Shown in pieces: positions 17,209 through 26,369 of a stretch of 64,000 nt of DNA. The position numbers were made by a program, and so were the translations under genes. The DNA comes from Rhodanobacter sp. A1T4 (GTDB lineage Bacteria > Pseudomonadota > Gammaproteobacteria > Xanthomonadales > Rhodanobacteraceae): contig NZ_JACHCP010000004.1 of the NCBI RefSeq assembly GCF_014207185.1, forward strand, positions 470,258-534,257, written 5' to 3'. Numbering within the stretch: position 1 is the stretch's first letter; every line of letters starts with the position of its first letter. The notes under the pieces were generated by a model that saw nothing but the letters and a program-made list of their open reading frames with translations, was not told the DNA's origin and did no database searches.

Positions 17209-19404
17209 TTACCAGTCGTAGGTTGCGCTGGCGTAGATGGTGCGGCGAACACCGAAATTGCAGGTGGTGCTGCTGTCGCACGCCGACACATAGGACTTGT
17301 CCAGCAAATTGGAAATATTGAGCTGCAGTTTCAACCCACGCAGCGCCGGATCAATCGCACCGACGTCATAGCGAATGGCGGCATCGAGCAGCGTGAAGGC
17401 TGGCACCTTGAACGAGTTGACATCGTCGCCGTAGGACGAGCCGACGTAGCGCACGCCGGCGGACATGCCCAGACCCTGCAACACATGGCCATGCAAGGTG
17501 TAATCGAGCCATAACGATGCGGTCTGTTTCGGCACCGCGTATTGGTAGTTGCCTTGCACCGCGGCCGAGACGCCGTTGTAACCTGTGTCGGTAGCCGGAG
17601 TCTTGGTGTAGCGCGAATCGGTGTAAGCGTAGCTGGCGATCAGATTCAGATCATTGGTGAGGCTGGTGCGATCGGACAACTCCAGTCCGCGCGAACGGAT
17701 CTCGCCGACCTGGATCACAAAACCCGGATCGAGCGGATCGGATTCGGGCACGTTCTGCTCGGTCAGGTTATAGATTGCCGCGGTAAGCAGACTGTTACTC
17801 CCTGCCGGCTGAAACTTCAGCCCCGCTTCGTATTGCTGGCCGGTGGTCGGCACCGCCGGCGCACCGCTCGTGGTGATCGAACCAAATTGTGGCTGGAACG
17901 ATGTGGCATAGCTCACGTAAGGTGCCAGGCCGTTATCGAACAGATAGACCAGGCCCGTGCGCCAGGTGAACTTGTTACTGGGTTGATTGGGGATGACCAG
18001 ACTGGGCTCATTGCTTGTCTGATCTTCCTTTACCCAGTCTTGGCGAACGCCGAGCAGCAAGCGCCAATGATCCAGGCTCATCTGATCTTGCAGATACACG
18101 CCCGTTTGGCTGGCGTGATTGTTCTCGGCGCTGAACGTATCCGGATTGGGTCCTTGTACCGATACGCCATACACCGGGTCGAAAATATTAATCGGTGGTA
18201 CGTCCACGCTGCTGCCGTAGACCCAGTTTTCGTTGAAGCGCGAATACGAGATGCCCAGCAGCATGGTGTTCTGTATGGCACCCAGATCGAACTGCGCCGT
18301 GAGACGGTTATCGATAAGGTAGGAACGTGCACTCATGTGCCGAACGAACGCGTAGCGATCGAGTGTCTCGCCATCGGCTTCCAGACCATCTGGCCAGATC
18401 ATGTTGGCTTCGTTGCGGTTGTCGGTGAAGCGTGCGTTCTGCTGAAACGTCCAGATGTCGTTGAAATGATGTTCGAACTGATAGCCGATCATGCCCATGC
18501 GCTGTTCGGCCTTGTTGAAACTCGGATCGCCGGGATTGAAGTCCGCGGAGACCTTGCCCAATGGACTGGGCAGTACCGATCCGACAGCAGGGCTATTGGA
18601 ATAGTCGCCCATGTCGGGGCTGTAGGTGAAATTCGCCCGCAGGGTCAGTGAGGTGTTCTCGTCGGGGCGCCACGTGAGCGCAGGCGCAATGCCGTAACGC
18701 TTGTGTTTGATCCACGGCGTCTGCGTGGCCTGTGTGAGTCCGATGCCGGTCAGTCGGTAGAGCCAGTGATCGTCCTGGTCGAGCGGGCCACTGAAGTCGA
18801 AGCCAGCCTGGTAGCGATCGTAGTTGCCGAGGCCGAACGTGATTTCGTGCAGCGGTGTCGCGGTGGGCTGCTTGCTGACGACATCGATGATGCCACCCGG
18901 GCTGGCTTGCCCGTACAACACCGAAGGCGGTCCACTGAGCACCTCCACACTTTGGTAGAAATACGGATCGACCATGTCGTTGGTTGAGCTGTCGTCTTGC
19001 AGGCCATCCAGAAAGACGCCCGGTGTAAATCCGCGCAATTGCAGACTGTTGGCGCCCCAGAAGTTGGAGGCGGTTCCTTGCGTTTCCGGCACTACGCCGG
19101 GGGAATAGCGCAGCGCCTCGTTCAGGCTTTGCGGTTGTTGATCGTCGATCTGTTGTCGCGTCACGATCGAAATGGACTGCGGTGTTTCGATGATCGGCGT
19201 ATCGGTTTTTGTCGCTGCGCTGTCGTCGTTGGCGACGTACCCCGTGGCGCTCTGCGCTGTCACGGTAACCTTGGAAAGTGTCTTTGCGTGTGCGCTGGCG
19301 CTGGTCTTTACGTCGGCTGGAGCGGCGTCGACAGTCGTTTGCGGTGTGGTGTCGCTGGCATGCCCTGCCATGGCGATCGTCATGGCAGCCACCAATAGGT
19401 ACAT
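17209..19404 (-). CDS. TonB-dependent siderophore receptor
   Basis: This is a 731-residue outer-membrane receptor. A signal peptide (MYLLVAAMTIAMAGHA) precedes the plug domain, with ETPQSISIVTRQQIDDQQ, LRGFTPGVFLDGLQ and EVLSGPPSVLYGQASPGG, all typical of the TonB-siderophor (FhuA/FpvA-like) group. The barrel ends with TIYASATYDW. It should import a ferric siderophore. I start at ATG 19404 because the signal peptide begins there; the longer open frame to 19524 begins with unlikely sequence. It heads an operon with the PepSY gene and the small membrane gene. Confidence 0.88.
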   Translation of the reverse strand: MYLLVAAMTIAMAGHASDTTPQTTVDAAPADVKTSASAHAKTLSKVTVTAQSATGYVANDDSAATKTDTPIIETPQSISIVTRQQIDDQQPQSLNEALRYSPGVVPETQGTASNFWGANSLQLRGFTPGVFLDGLQDDSSTNDMVDPYFYQSVEVLSGPPSVLYGQASPGGIIDVVSKQPTATPLHEITFGLGNYDRYQAGFDFSGPLDQDDHWLYRLTGIGLTQATQTPWIKHKRYGIAPALTWRPDENTSLTLRANFTYSPDMGDYSNSPAVGSVLPSPLGKVSADFNPGDPSFNKAEQRMGMIGYQFEHHFNDIWTFQQNARFTDNRNEANMIWPDGLEADGETLDRYAFVRHMSARSYLIDNRLTAQFDLGAIQNTMLLGISYSRFNENWVYGSSVDVPPINIFDPVYGVSVQGPNPDTFSAENNHASQTGVYLQDQMSLDHWRLLLGVRQDWVKEDQTSNEPSLVIPNQPSNKFTWRTGLVYLFDNGLAPYVSYATSFQPQFGSITTSGAPAVPTTGQQYEAGLKFQPAGSNSLLTAAIYNLTEQNVPESDPLDPGFVIQVGEIRSRGLELSDRTSLTNDLNLIASYAYTDSRYTKTPATDTGYNGVSAAVQGNYQYAVPKQTASLWLDYTLHGHVLQGLGMSAGVRYVGSSYGDDVNSFKVPAFTLLDAAIRYDVGAIDPALRGLKLQLNISNLLDKSYVSACDSSTTCNFGVRRTIYASATYDW

Positions 19405-19597
19405 GCGGTGCGCGCGAGCGTGGGGAACGTAGCGGTTGTGGCGGTTGAACGAACAAGCAAACGGCGCAAAGCGACGCTGAGGCGTAGCGTTTTTCAAAAG
19501 AGGAAGTCCCTGGCAAGTCAGCACGGTTGATCGCCAGGCTTGTGGGGGTGGCCAAGGCGAGCAACGCCATCAGGCTGCTGGCGTTGGCTGGCCACCT

Positions 19598-19620
19598 GTT
19601 AATACGAATAAGTATCGTTT
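19598..19620 (-). promoter_or_regulatory. possible Fur-type operator upstream of the siderophore receptor
   Basis: The AT-rich stretch TTAATACGAATAAGTATCGT (ending near 19618) lies about 200 bases upstream of the receptor start in otherwise GC-rich DNA and has imperfect dyad symmetry (ATAC/GTAT). It loosely resembles Fur boxes, but the match is poor. The remaining non-coding DNA from 19405 to 19832 shows nothing else I can name. Confidence 0.25.
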
Positions 19621-19832
19621 AGTTCTGTTCAGCTGACAAGTTGCCCGACTCCATCTACCAAGGCAGGCCAATCATCGGCGGGAAGTGTCTGTGGCTCATG
19701 ATGCAGGGCGCGCTGCGGCGTCTGGAGGAACGTACGTTGGCGCTGTCTTGCCTTCCGCTGATCTGACTACGCGGTATCGACAGCGAGAAAGGTACCTGTC
19801 GTAACGTCTCTAATGCTGGCGTCGCAAATTAA

Positions 19833-19859
19833 GAAAGCGGGTCTTCAAGACCCGCTTTC
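19833..19859 (-). terminator. strong hairpin terminator of the molybdoenzyme operon
   Basis: GAAAGCGGGTCTT (19833-19845) and AAGACCCGCTTTC (19847-19859) form a perfect 13-bp stem just after the stop of the large-subunit gene on the minus strand. A-rich sequence on the plus strand at its left side (AATTAA) gives a short U-rich tail on the minus-strand transcript. Confidence 0.75.
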
Positions 19860-19900
19860 CCGAATGAAACTATCAACAGATTTATCCGCGCTGACAGATA

Positions 19901-22195
19901 TTACGACAGTCGCGACAGTTCCTTGGTCAGCGGCAATCGGCGGATGCGTACGGCGGTGGCGCGGAACACGGCATTGGCGAGCGCCGGGGCGGCGGTGGGC
20001 ATGGCCAGGAAGCTGGCGCCGGCGGGGTCGCGGTCACCGGACACGGTAATCACTTCCACCGCATCGGGCAGCTGCGCCATGCTGGCAAGCGGGTAATCCT
20101 TGCCGCTGCGCTGCTGGATCTGGCCATCCTTGAAGGTGATGGAAAGATTCAGTGCGGTAGACAGCGCATCGAGCGTGGCGCCGGCGACCTGACCTTCCAG
20201 ACCCATAGGGTTGATGATGCGGCCGACATCGACCGCGCAGACCACGCGCTGGATCACGAGCTTCTGATCTTTCGACGCCACTTCGATGGCGTGCGCCACA
20301 TAGGCACCGTTGAAATGCCAGCAGGCGATACCGAGACCGTTGACGCTGTGCAGCCAGTTTTTCCATTCGATGCGATCGGCGACCAACTTGAGCACATTGA
20401 TCAGCCGGCCGGTATCGAACGTGCCACCGCCGCTGAGCGGCACCTCGCGCGCTTCGCCGAGCAGGCGCAGATGCGTGTCGAGCGGGTCCTCTTTCATGCT
20501 GTGCGCAATTTCGTCGATGAAGCTTTCCACCGCGAAGGCGTTGCTCAGGTGCGGCATGCTACGGGCCGGTCCGCGCGGAATCGCCGAGGTTTGCCCGTAC
20601 CAGTCGCTGCGGTAGTTGGACACCAGTGCGGCGGGCAATTGATCGACGTCGACTTCCGATGTCCACAGCCGACTGTCGGGTACGCCGCGGTTGACCAGTG
20701 TGGAGGCGCTGGCCATGCGTTGATTCCAGCCGGTGATCTGGCGCTTGTGATCGATCACGACACTGAGCTGATGCACGCTGCCGGAGCGGTAGTAGTCGTG
20801 GTCCAGATCCTGCTCGTGCGTCCACATCAGCCGCACGGATTTATTGATGTCCTTGTTGGTTGCGAGCATGACCGCTTCGGCCACGTAATCGTGATCGAGT
20901 CGGCGACCGTAACCGCCGCCGACACGCGGTACGCTGATCTGGATCTGGTCTGGTGTGAGACCGGTGAGGCGATGTACCACCGCCCATGCTTTTTGCGGCG
21001 CTTGCGTCGGCACGACCAGGGTGGCCTTGTCCTTTTCCACGCGAACCAGACAGTTCATGGGTTCGGCAGTGGCGTGCGCCAGCCACGGCTGAAAATAAGT
21101 GGCTTCCAGCCGGCGTGCGGCCTTTTTGCCCGCGGCATCGACGTCGCCATCGTTGCGCACGCGAGTGGTTGGGTCGGTCTTGCCGGCGAGTAGTGCGACA
21201 GCCTGTTGCTCCAGCGCATCGCTGCTTTCGCTGTTGCTGGCGCCGGGTTTCCACTTGAGCTTGAGCTTCTGGCGACCCTTCAGGGCGGACCAGGTGTCTT
21301 CGGCGACCACGGCCACGGCTATCGTGCTCAGCGTAGTGCCAGTCTGCTGCCCAGCCTCGGGATTGAGCTGCAGTACCTTCACCACGCCCTTGACCGCGAG
21401 CGTGTCGGTGAAGTCGATGCCATCCAACGTGCCGTCCGGCCAGGGGCAATGCACCACCACGGCGGTCAGCGTGTCGCCGTACTGCTGGTCGATCGCAAAA
21501 CGCGTCTGGCCGGTGACGATTTCACGGGCGTCAACATCACCGGCCGGGTTACCGATCAGCTGATAGCGCTCGGCAGTTTTCAGCGGTGGGACGCTGTTGG
21601 GCATGTCGATCTTGCTGGCGTCTTCGATCAGGCTGCCGTAGGTAAAGCGGCGGCCGTCCAGCGCGATCACAGTGCCGGATTCGCAGCGCAGTCGGTCGGC
21701 CGGTACGCCGAGTCGACGCGCGGCAGCCTGCAGCAGTAGCCAACGCGCCACTGCGCCAGCCTGGCGCAGGTCGGCCCACGCGGCTGAAATCGACCCGCCG
21801 GTGCCACCCACCTGGCGCCCGTAGATCCAGCTCGGCTCGCCATTGTTGTTGGTTACGCCCAGGCCTAGCGACACCACGCTGACGCGGTTCCAGTCGGCGT
21901 CGAGCTCGTCGGCGATGATGCGTGGCAGTGAGGTGGCCACGCCGGTGCCGGTGTCCGGATCGCGCACACCGATCAGCACATTGCCGTCGGTATCAATGCG
22001 CACGTAGGCACCGATGCCGTAAAAGGTGTCGCCGAGCAGCGATGGTGGCAACGGTACGTCGACATCGGCCGCGTCAGCCATGCGGATGCCGATCATCAAC
22101 GCACCAGCGCCGCCGGCCAGCACCTGAAGAAAGCGGCGACGTGACAGTCGAATGCCGCGATTGCTGACGTGATCGCTCAAGAGATCGTCGCTCAT
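19901..22195 (-). CDS. xanthine dehydrogenase-family molybdopterin-binding subunit, catalytic Glu replaced
   Basis: This is a 764-residue large subunit of the IorB/isoquinoline 1-oxidoreductase type. An N-terminal Tat signal (SRRRFLQVLAGGAGALM) sends it folded to the periplasm. Molybdopterin-contact motifs are kept: GGTGGSISAAW, VGGGYGRRLDHDYVAEA, and APALANAVFRATAVR near the C-terminus. In relatives the C-terminal loop reads PTGVGEPGTPPIAP with the Glu acting as general base. Here the same-length loop reads PAGASFLAMPTAAP, so Phe occupies the Glu position (near residue 730). Hydroxylase activity is therefore doubtful or altered. It overlaps the small-subunit gene by four bases. The substrate is unknown. 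Confidence 0.82.
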   Translation of the reverse strand: MSDDLLSDHVSNRGIRLSRRRFLQVLAGGAGALMIGIRMADAADVDVPLPPSLLGDTFYGIGAYVRIDTDGNVLIGVRDPDTGTGVATSLPRIIADELDADWNRVSVVSLGLGVTNNNGEPSWIYGRQVGGTGGSISAAWADLRQAGAVARWLLLQAAARRLGVPADRLRCESGTVIALDGRRFTYGSLIEDASKIDMPNSVPPLKTAERYQLIGNPAGDVDAREIVTGQTRFAIDQQYGDTLTAVVVHCPWPDGTLDGIDFTDTLAVKGVVKVLQLNPEAGQQTGTTLSTIAVAVVAEDTWSALKGRQKLKLKWKPGASNSESSDALEQQAVALLAGKTDPTTRVRNDGDVDAAGKKAARRLEATYFQPWLAHATAEPMNCLVRVEKDKATLVVPTQAPQKAWAVVHRLTGLTPDQIQISVPRVGGGYGRRLDHDYVAEAVMLATNKDINKSVRLMWTHEQDLDHDYYRSGSVHQLSVVIDHKRQITGWNQRMASASTLVNRGVPDSRLWTSEVDVDQLPAALVSNYRSDWYGQTSAIPRGPARSMPHLSNAFAVESFIDEIAHSMKEDPLDTHLRLLGEAREVPLSGGGTFDTGRLINVLKLVADRIEWKNWLHSVNGLGIACWHFNGAYVAHAIEVASKDQKLVIQRVVCAVDVGRIINPMGLEGQVAGATLDALSTALNLSITFKDGQIQQRSGKDYPLASMAQLPDAVEVITVSGDRDPAGASFLAMPTAAPALANAVFRATAVRIRRLPLTKELSRLS

Positions 22196-22725
22196 GGCAG
22201 GCCTGCCTTGCCGGCGGCCACGCGCTTGATCGCGCGGCGCACGCGCGTCTGACAGCCACAGCGGCAGACGTTGGGTAGCGTGTCGATGTCGTCGTCGCTG
22301 GGTTGCTTCTTGCGCTTGAGCAGATCGACCGAGGCGATGATCCAGCCAGGCGTGCAGTAGCCGCAGCCGATCGCATCCTCGTCGATGAAGGCCTGCTGCA
22401 CGGGATGTAGGGTGCCGTCGTTGGCGGCGAGGCCTTCGATGGTGACGATATCCATACCGCTGGCTTTGGCGACGGTTACCGAAATCGCGGAGGTCGCCTT
22501 ACCCTTGAGCAGTATCAGGTCGGCGCCGTTCTCGCCGTGGTCGCCGCCGTACTTGGTGCCGGTGAGTCGCAGTACGTCACGCAGGTACCACAGCAGCGGC
22601 ATCTGCGGATCACCCGTGTGGCGGTAGTTCTCGCCGTTGATCAGCAGGTCGATGCCGTCACGGATTTTGTCGGGCACGATGGTGCCGGTGGTTGCCGGCA
22701 GAGCCTGGGCTTGCGCAAGCGCCAT
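22192..22725 (-). CDS. degenerate [2Fe-2S] small subunit of a xanthine dehydrogenase-family enzyme
   Basis: This is a 177-residue homologue of IorA-type iron-sulfur subunits. The C-terminal cluster motifs are kept: CGYCTPG (near residue 119) and CRCGCQTRVRRAI (near 152). In the N-terminal ferredoxin-like domain, however, the loop that should read TGTKxGCGxGxCGACTV is TGTKYGGDHGENGADLI, so all three Cys are gone. The fourth ligand (RSC before the VTIEGL segment) is also missing (ISVTVAKAS...VTIEGL). One of the two clusters therefore cannot form as usual. The DNA reads cleanly here, so this is not a frameshift. It is co-translated with the large subunit through an ATGA overlap. Confidence 0.85.
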   Translation of the reverse strand: MALAQAQALPATTGTIVPDKIRDGIDLLINGENYRHTGDPQMPLLWYLRDVLRLTGTKYGGDHGENGADLILLKGKATSAISVTVAKASGMDIVTIEGLAANDGTLHPVQQAFIDEDAIGCGYCTPGWIIASVDLLKRKKQPSDDDIDTLPNVCRCGCQTRVRRAIKRVAAGKAGLP

Positions 22726-22793
22726 TCAAAATCTCCTCAAAAGCTGTCCACGCATTGTCGCATTGCTTAGGCGGCAACCGCTGAACAACCTGC

Positions 22794-22955
22794 GCCACTT
22801 GTGGCAAGCATTGCGGAACAGCTGACGCCACTTGTGGCAAACACTACGACCTGAAGCCGAATAGACGACGCCACTTGTGGCAAGCATTACGGCTTGAAGC
22901 CGAATAAACGACGCCACTTGTGGCAAACACTACGGCTTGAGGCCGAATAGACGAC
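22794..22955. repeat. 43-bp tandem repeat array, about 3.7 copies
   Basis: The palindrome GCCACTTGTGGC recurs at 22794, 22827, 22870 and 22913 (spacings 33, 43 and 43). Between copies lies a second palindrome, CGGCTTGAAGCCG, with minor changes. Read on the minus strand, each unit repeats the last codons of the adjacent permease gene (WRRLFGLKP), so the array seems to have grown by duplication of that gene's 3' end. The array lies between the permease stop and the molybdoenzyme operon. Confidence 0.8.
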
Positions 22956-24255
22956 GCCAGATGAAATACACCGGCGCGCCTGCGGCGATAATCGCCAGCC
23001 CGATGCCTGCGTTCATGGGGTTGTCGCGCATCGTCGCCAGTACCACCCATGCGATCACGGCAATGAATATCAGCGGCATCAAGGGATAGCCAGGCACTCG
23101 AAAGCGCGCTGTAGCATCGTCGTGGCGGCGATACCAGAACAGCGTGGACACGCCCACTGCGCAGGCCAGCCAATCGCCGAAGGTGGCGTAATCCAGCAAC
23201 TGGCCGTAGGTGCCCGAGAGGGTCAATACGATGGACCATGCGATCAGCAGCAGCAGCGCGATGTTCGGCGTGTGATAGCGCGGATGCAGTCGTGCCACCG
23301 AGCGGAAAAACAGCCCATCCTCGCCCATGACCTGCAGCACGCGCGCACCGGCAACCAAGGTGATGTTGCAGAAGCCCAGCGCGGAAATCGCTACGCCCAG
23401 CGCGATCACCCGCGCACCGATCGGGCCGAACACCTGTTGCATGACGTCCGCCGCGGGCGCGTGACTGGCCGCCAGTCCGGCATGTCCCAGCACGGCCAGA
23501 TAAGCCACGTTGACCAGCACATAGGCCACGATCACCAGCAGCATGCCCAGCATCAGCGCGCGGGGCAGCGTACGCTGGGGATCGTGGATTTCGCCGGCCA
23601 GATTGTTGAGGTAGGTGAAACCCGAATAGGCGAAGAGCACCGGCAGCGCCGCACCCATGAAGCCCACGCCGTGACGCGCAGGGTCCGCCGCCAGCACCTG
23701 GCCGTGACCCGCGCCAGCAAGAAACAGTCCGCACGCCACCAGCGCAGCCACTGCCAGCAGCTTGAGTAAGGCGAATAGGTTCTGGATCTGCGCGCCCAGC
23801 TTCAATCCAAATAAATTGAGGCCGGCCACGATAACCAATGCGCCAACCGTCAGTGGCAGTCCCCACGCCGCCGGAGGCAGGCCAAACAGAGCACACGCAT
23901 AGCTGGCGAAGATCGTCGCCACAGCGGCACTCGATCCCGAATAGATCACCAGCAGCATCGTCCAGCCGAACAGGAAGCCGGCCAGTGGGCCAAACGCCTC
24001 GCGCATATAGACATAGCTGCCGCCCGCCTGCGGCCGTCGTGCCCCCAGTTCGGCATAGCAGAGTGCACCAATCAGCGTGAGCACGCCGGCGCCCACCCAC
24101 ATCAGCAAAAGCGTCAGCCCCGAATCAGTGCGCTGCGCGGCAATGCCGGGGTTGAGAAAAATGCCGCCGCCGATAATCCCGCCCACCACAATCAGGGCGG
24201 CGTCCCACGGGCGAAGGCTGCGGAGATAACCGGTGGGTATCGGAGAGGAACTCAT
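22930..24255 (-). CDS. APC-superfamily amino acid permease
   Basis: This is a 441-residue transporter with about 12 hydrophobic segments. The first helix carries the substrate-binding GGIIGGGIFLNPG, and AELGARRPQAGGSYVYMREAFG between helices 2 and 3 is typical of the APC/LAT-like group. It probably exchanges or takes up an amino acid; the substrate cannot be told from sequence. The last codons are repeated several times just downstream in a 43-bp tandem array. The start has no close neighbour upstream on this strand (158 bases to the peptidase stop), so it may have its own promoter. Confidence 0.88.
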   Translation of the reverse strand: MSSSPIPTGYLRSLRPWDAALIVVGGIIGGGIFLNPGIAAQRTDSGLTLLLMWVGAGVLTLIGALCYAELGARRPQAGGSYVYMREAFGPLAGFLFGWTMLLVIYSGSSAAVATIFASYACALFGLPPAAWGLPLTVGALVIVAGLNLFGLKLGAQIQNLFALLKLLAVAALVACGLFLAGAGHGQVLAADPARHGVGFMGAALPVLFAYSGFTYLNNLAGEIHDPQRTLPRALMLGMLLVIVAYVLVNVAYLAVLGHAGLAASHAPAADVMQQVFGPIGARVIALGVAISALGFCNITLVAGARVLQVMGEDGLFFRSVARLHPRYHTPNIALLLLIAWSIVLTLSGTYGQLLDYATFGDWLACAVGVSTLFWYRRHDDATARFRVPGYPLMPLIFIAVIAWVVLATMRDNPMNAGIGLAIIAAGAPVYFIWRRLFGLKP

Positions 24256-24363
24256 TCACCAGGCCATGGTTGAAAACAACGCAAGAGCATGGCGTTTCAA
24301 TGGAGTGGCAGCAAGTCCCTGCAACGCCGTCGTTACGCACGAATCAGCGCACGTCCTGCAAGT

Positions 24364-24395
24364 CGCTGACGGTGGTGATATCGCCACCGTCAGCG
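24364..24395 (-). terminator. hairpin after the peptidase gene
   Basis: CGCTGACGGTGG (24364-24375) and CCACCGTCAGCG (24384-24395) form a perfect 12-bp stem with an eight-base loop, about 20 bases past the sedolisin stop. No clear T-run follows on the minus strand, so it may act as a weak terminator or protect the 3' end of the mRNA. Confidence 0.5.
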
Positions 24396-24413
24396 TCCCG
24401 TTTCCACGACTAA

Positions 24414-26369
24414 TCAGCGACGAAAGCTGAAGAGTCCACTTTTCAGGTACAGATCCAGATTGGCGACGTCCAGCGTGCCGATGCCGGCGCCCGGCTCATA
24501 GCCATGTTTTCCCTGGTAGAACCAGTTGTCGCCTGCACGGATGTCAGTGAACGGTGTGTATTTGCCGTAGCCGAAGATGTTCTGCATTGCATAGACCTGC
24601 GGATTCCACAGACCGATACGATGATGATTGCTCTGTGTCAGCAGGGCGCTGATACCGTTGAGCTGCGGCGCCACGAAGCTGGTGCCGCCTTCGGAAATCA
24701 GGCCGCCATCGGAGGTCGATACCACCGTATAGCCGGTTTCCGGATCCGCGTTGAGCGCGATATCCGGCACGTTGCGGCCACGGAAGTGGGCAGGCAATTC
24801 CAGCAGCGTGGTGGGACCGGCGCTGGGGTCGTCATACGACAGCGATTGCTTGGTTTCGCTGGTACGGATGCCCGACGTGAACAGCTGATAGAACGGCGTA
24901 CGCCAGTAGACGCTGACGCCGCCGCCGCCGCCGACCGAAAACACGTCGACGACCCCGACTCCGAAATTGGTGTCGAAGTAGTTCTGTAGATAATCCCAAC
25001 CCCAGACACTTTCCTGCGTGACCGACGCGGTGGGTCCACCGCTGAAGCTGTAGGTATAGGGACGCGTGGTGCCGCCGGCCGCGGTGATGTACGGATCGGA
25101 AGCGGGCGAGTCCACCGTCAGTGGTGCCGTGTAGGTGCCTGGTGTGGTGCCCACGCCGAGGCCGCGCACGGTGTCATAGGCGCCGGAGTCGCCACTGGCA
25201 GCGAATACCGACTGTCCCTGCGCCGCCGCCTCGAGGAAGATCTGGTGGAACGTCTGCAGGTCGCCTACGTCGCTGGTGTCGGTAACGCTGGCACCGGTGA
25301 CATTGAGCGCCGCGAAGTTGTAGATTTCCGGGCCGCCCCAGCTGGTGGAAATGCTGTCGGCTTTGTTGTCGGAGACGGCCTGCGCGAATGCGTCGACAAA
25401 ACCGTTGCCTGCGTTCGGCGCGTCATACACGATGATGTTGGCATCCGGTGCAAGGCCGCCAGACTGCTCCACGTCGAGTGCGGTTTCGCCGCTGCCGTCG
25501 TCGATCACGCCGCCACCGTCGATATGCACCTGGGTGATGCGATTGGGCTTGGTGGTCAGGCCGATATCGGTCCAGTAGGTCTGCGCATCGGCCGGATAAA
25601 AGTTGGACAGCGTTACGATGGCGACGGTACTGCCCTTGCCGGTAACGCCATGCTTGTACAACGGATTGATGTTGTAAAAATTGGCGACATCGCCGACGGT
25701 GAAACTGCCGGGCTCGCCCGTGGCGGTGGGGTTGCCGGTGGAAGCGCTGGCGGTTTCTGTCAGTGCCGTGGTGGCAAGCTTCGATTTCAGGCTTGGCTTG
25801 GTGGGTACGCCGGATACGTTCAGTGCCTGGATCCGGTGTGACAGATATTTTTTCTCACTGTTCAGGCCGGACGTCGCCACGACCAGATTGGCCACCGCGG
25901 ATGGCAGCAGGACAGTGGACGAAGGGCGATGAAACCGCTGTCCGGACGCCGTCGATACGTAGCTGTGGATGGGCGTACTGAACGCTGCACCAAACTGGGC
26001 GAGCGTGCCGGTGGCGCGGATCGTCATGTGGTTGTCCAGCACCTGGCTGGTCAATCCTTTCTGCTTGAGGAACGTCTGTACCTGCGCAATTTCCGCCGCA
26101 GTGGCGCCGTACTGGCTGGCAAACTGGCTGGTGGTCAGAAATTGCTGAAAATGGGCGCTTCCCGGTGTCACGGTGTCCTGGATGTATTGCTCCAGTGCCG
26201 GCTGGTTATGCAACTTGAGCGTCAGCGTGACGGTGGTCGTCTGGCTGCCGGAAGCCACTCCCATGTCGACATCGGGTTGTGCGTTGGCGGCAAGGGAGGC
26301 GCTGCTGAAACTGGCGAATGCCACGGCGAGGGAGGTTGCCAGGGCCGTGCGATGAAAATGGCGGGTCAT
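24414..26369 (-). CDS. S53 family peptidase (sedolisin/pro-kumamolisin)
   Basis: This is a 651-residue secreted protease. A signal peptide (to about SLAANA) is followed by a pro-kumamolisin activation domain (residues about 45-185; FQQFLTTSQFASQYG) and then the sedolisin catalytic domain. The catalytic Glu and Asp lie in GETALDVEQSGG (near residues 293 and 297) and the nucleophilic Ser in EGGTSFVAPQ (near 560). The Asp of VPDIALNADP is the likely oxyanion residue. Such enzymes work at acid pH outside the cell. It stands alone as a transcription unit, with a stable hairpin after the stop. Confidence 0.93.
   Translation of the reverse strand: MTRHFHRTALATSLAVAFASFSSASLAANAQPDVDMGVASGSQTTTVTLTLKLHNQPALEQYIQDTVTPGSAHFQQFLTTSQFASQYGATAAEIAQVQTFLKQKGLTSQVLDNHMTIRATGTLAQFGAAFSTPIHSYVSTASGQRFHRPSSTVLLPSAVANLVVATSGLNSEKKYLSHRIQALNVSGVPTKPSLKSKLATTALTETASASTGNPTATGEPGSFTVGDVANFYNINPLYKHGVTGKGSTVAIVTLSNFYPADAQTYWTDIGLTTKPNRITQVHIDGGGVIDDGSGETALDVEQSGGLAPDANIIVYDAPNAGNGFVDAFAQAVSDNKADSISTSWGGPEIYNFAALNVTGASVTDTSDVGDLQTFHQIFLEAAAQGQSVFAASGDSGAYDTVRGLGVGTTPGTYTAPLTVDSPASDPYITAAGGTTRPYTYSFSGGPTASVTQESVWGWDYLQNYFDTNFGVGVVDVFSVGGGGGVSVYWRTPFYQLFTSGIRTSETKQSLSYDDPSAGPTTLLELPAHFRGRNVPDIALNADPETGYTVVSTSDGGLISEGGTSFVAPQLNGISALLTQSNHHRIGLWNPQVYAMQNIFGYGKYTPFTDIRAGDNWFYQGKHGYEPGAGIGTLDVANLDLYLKSGLFSFRR

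Noticed and set aside
22794..22955. CRISPR-like array
   Set aside because: Repeats follow one another without unique spacers, units derive from permease coding sequence, and no cas genes are present.
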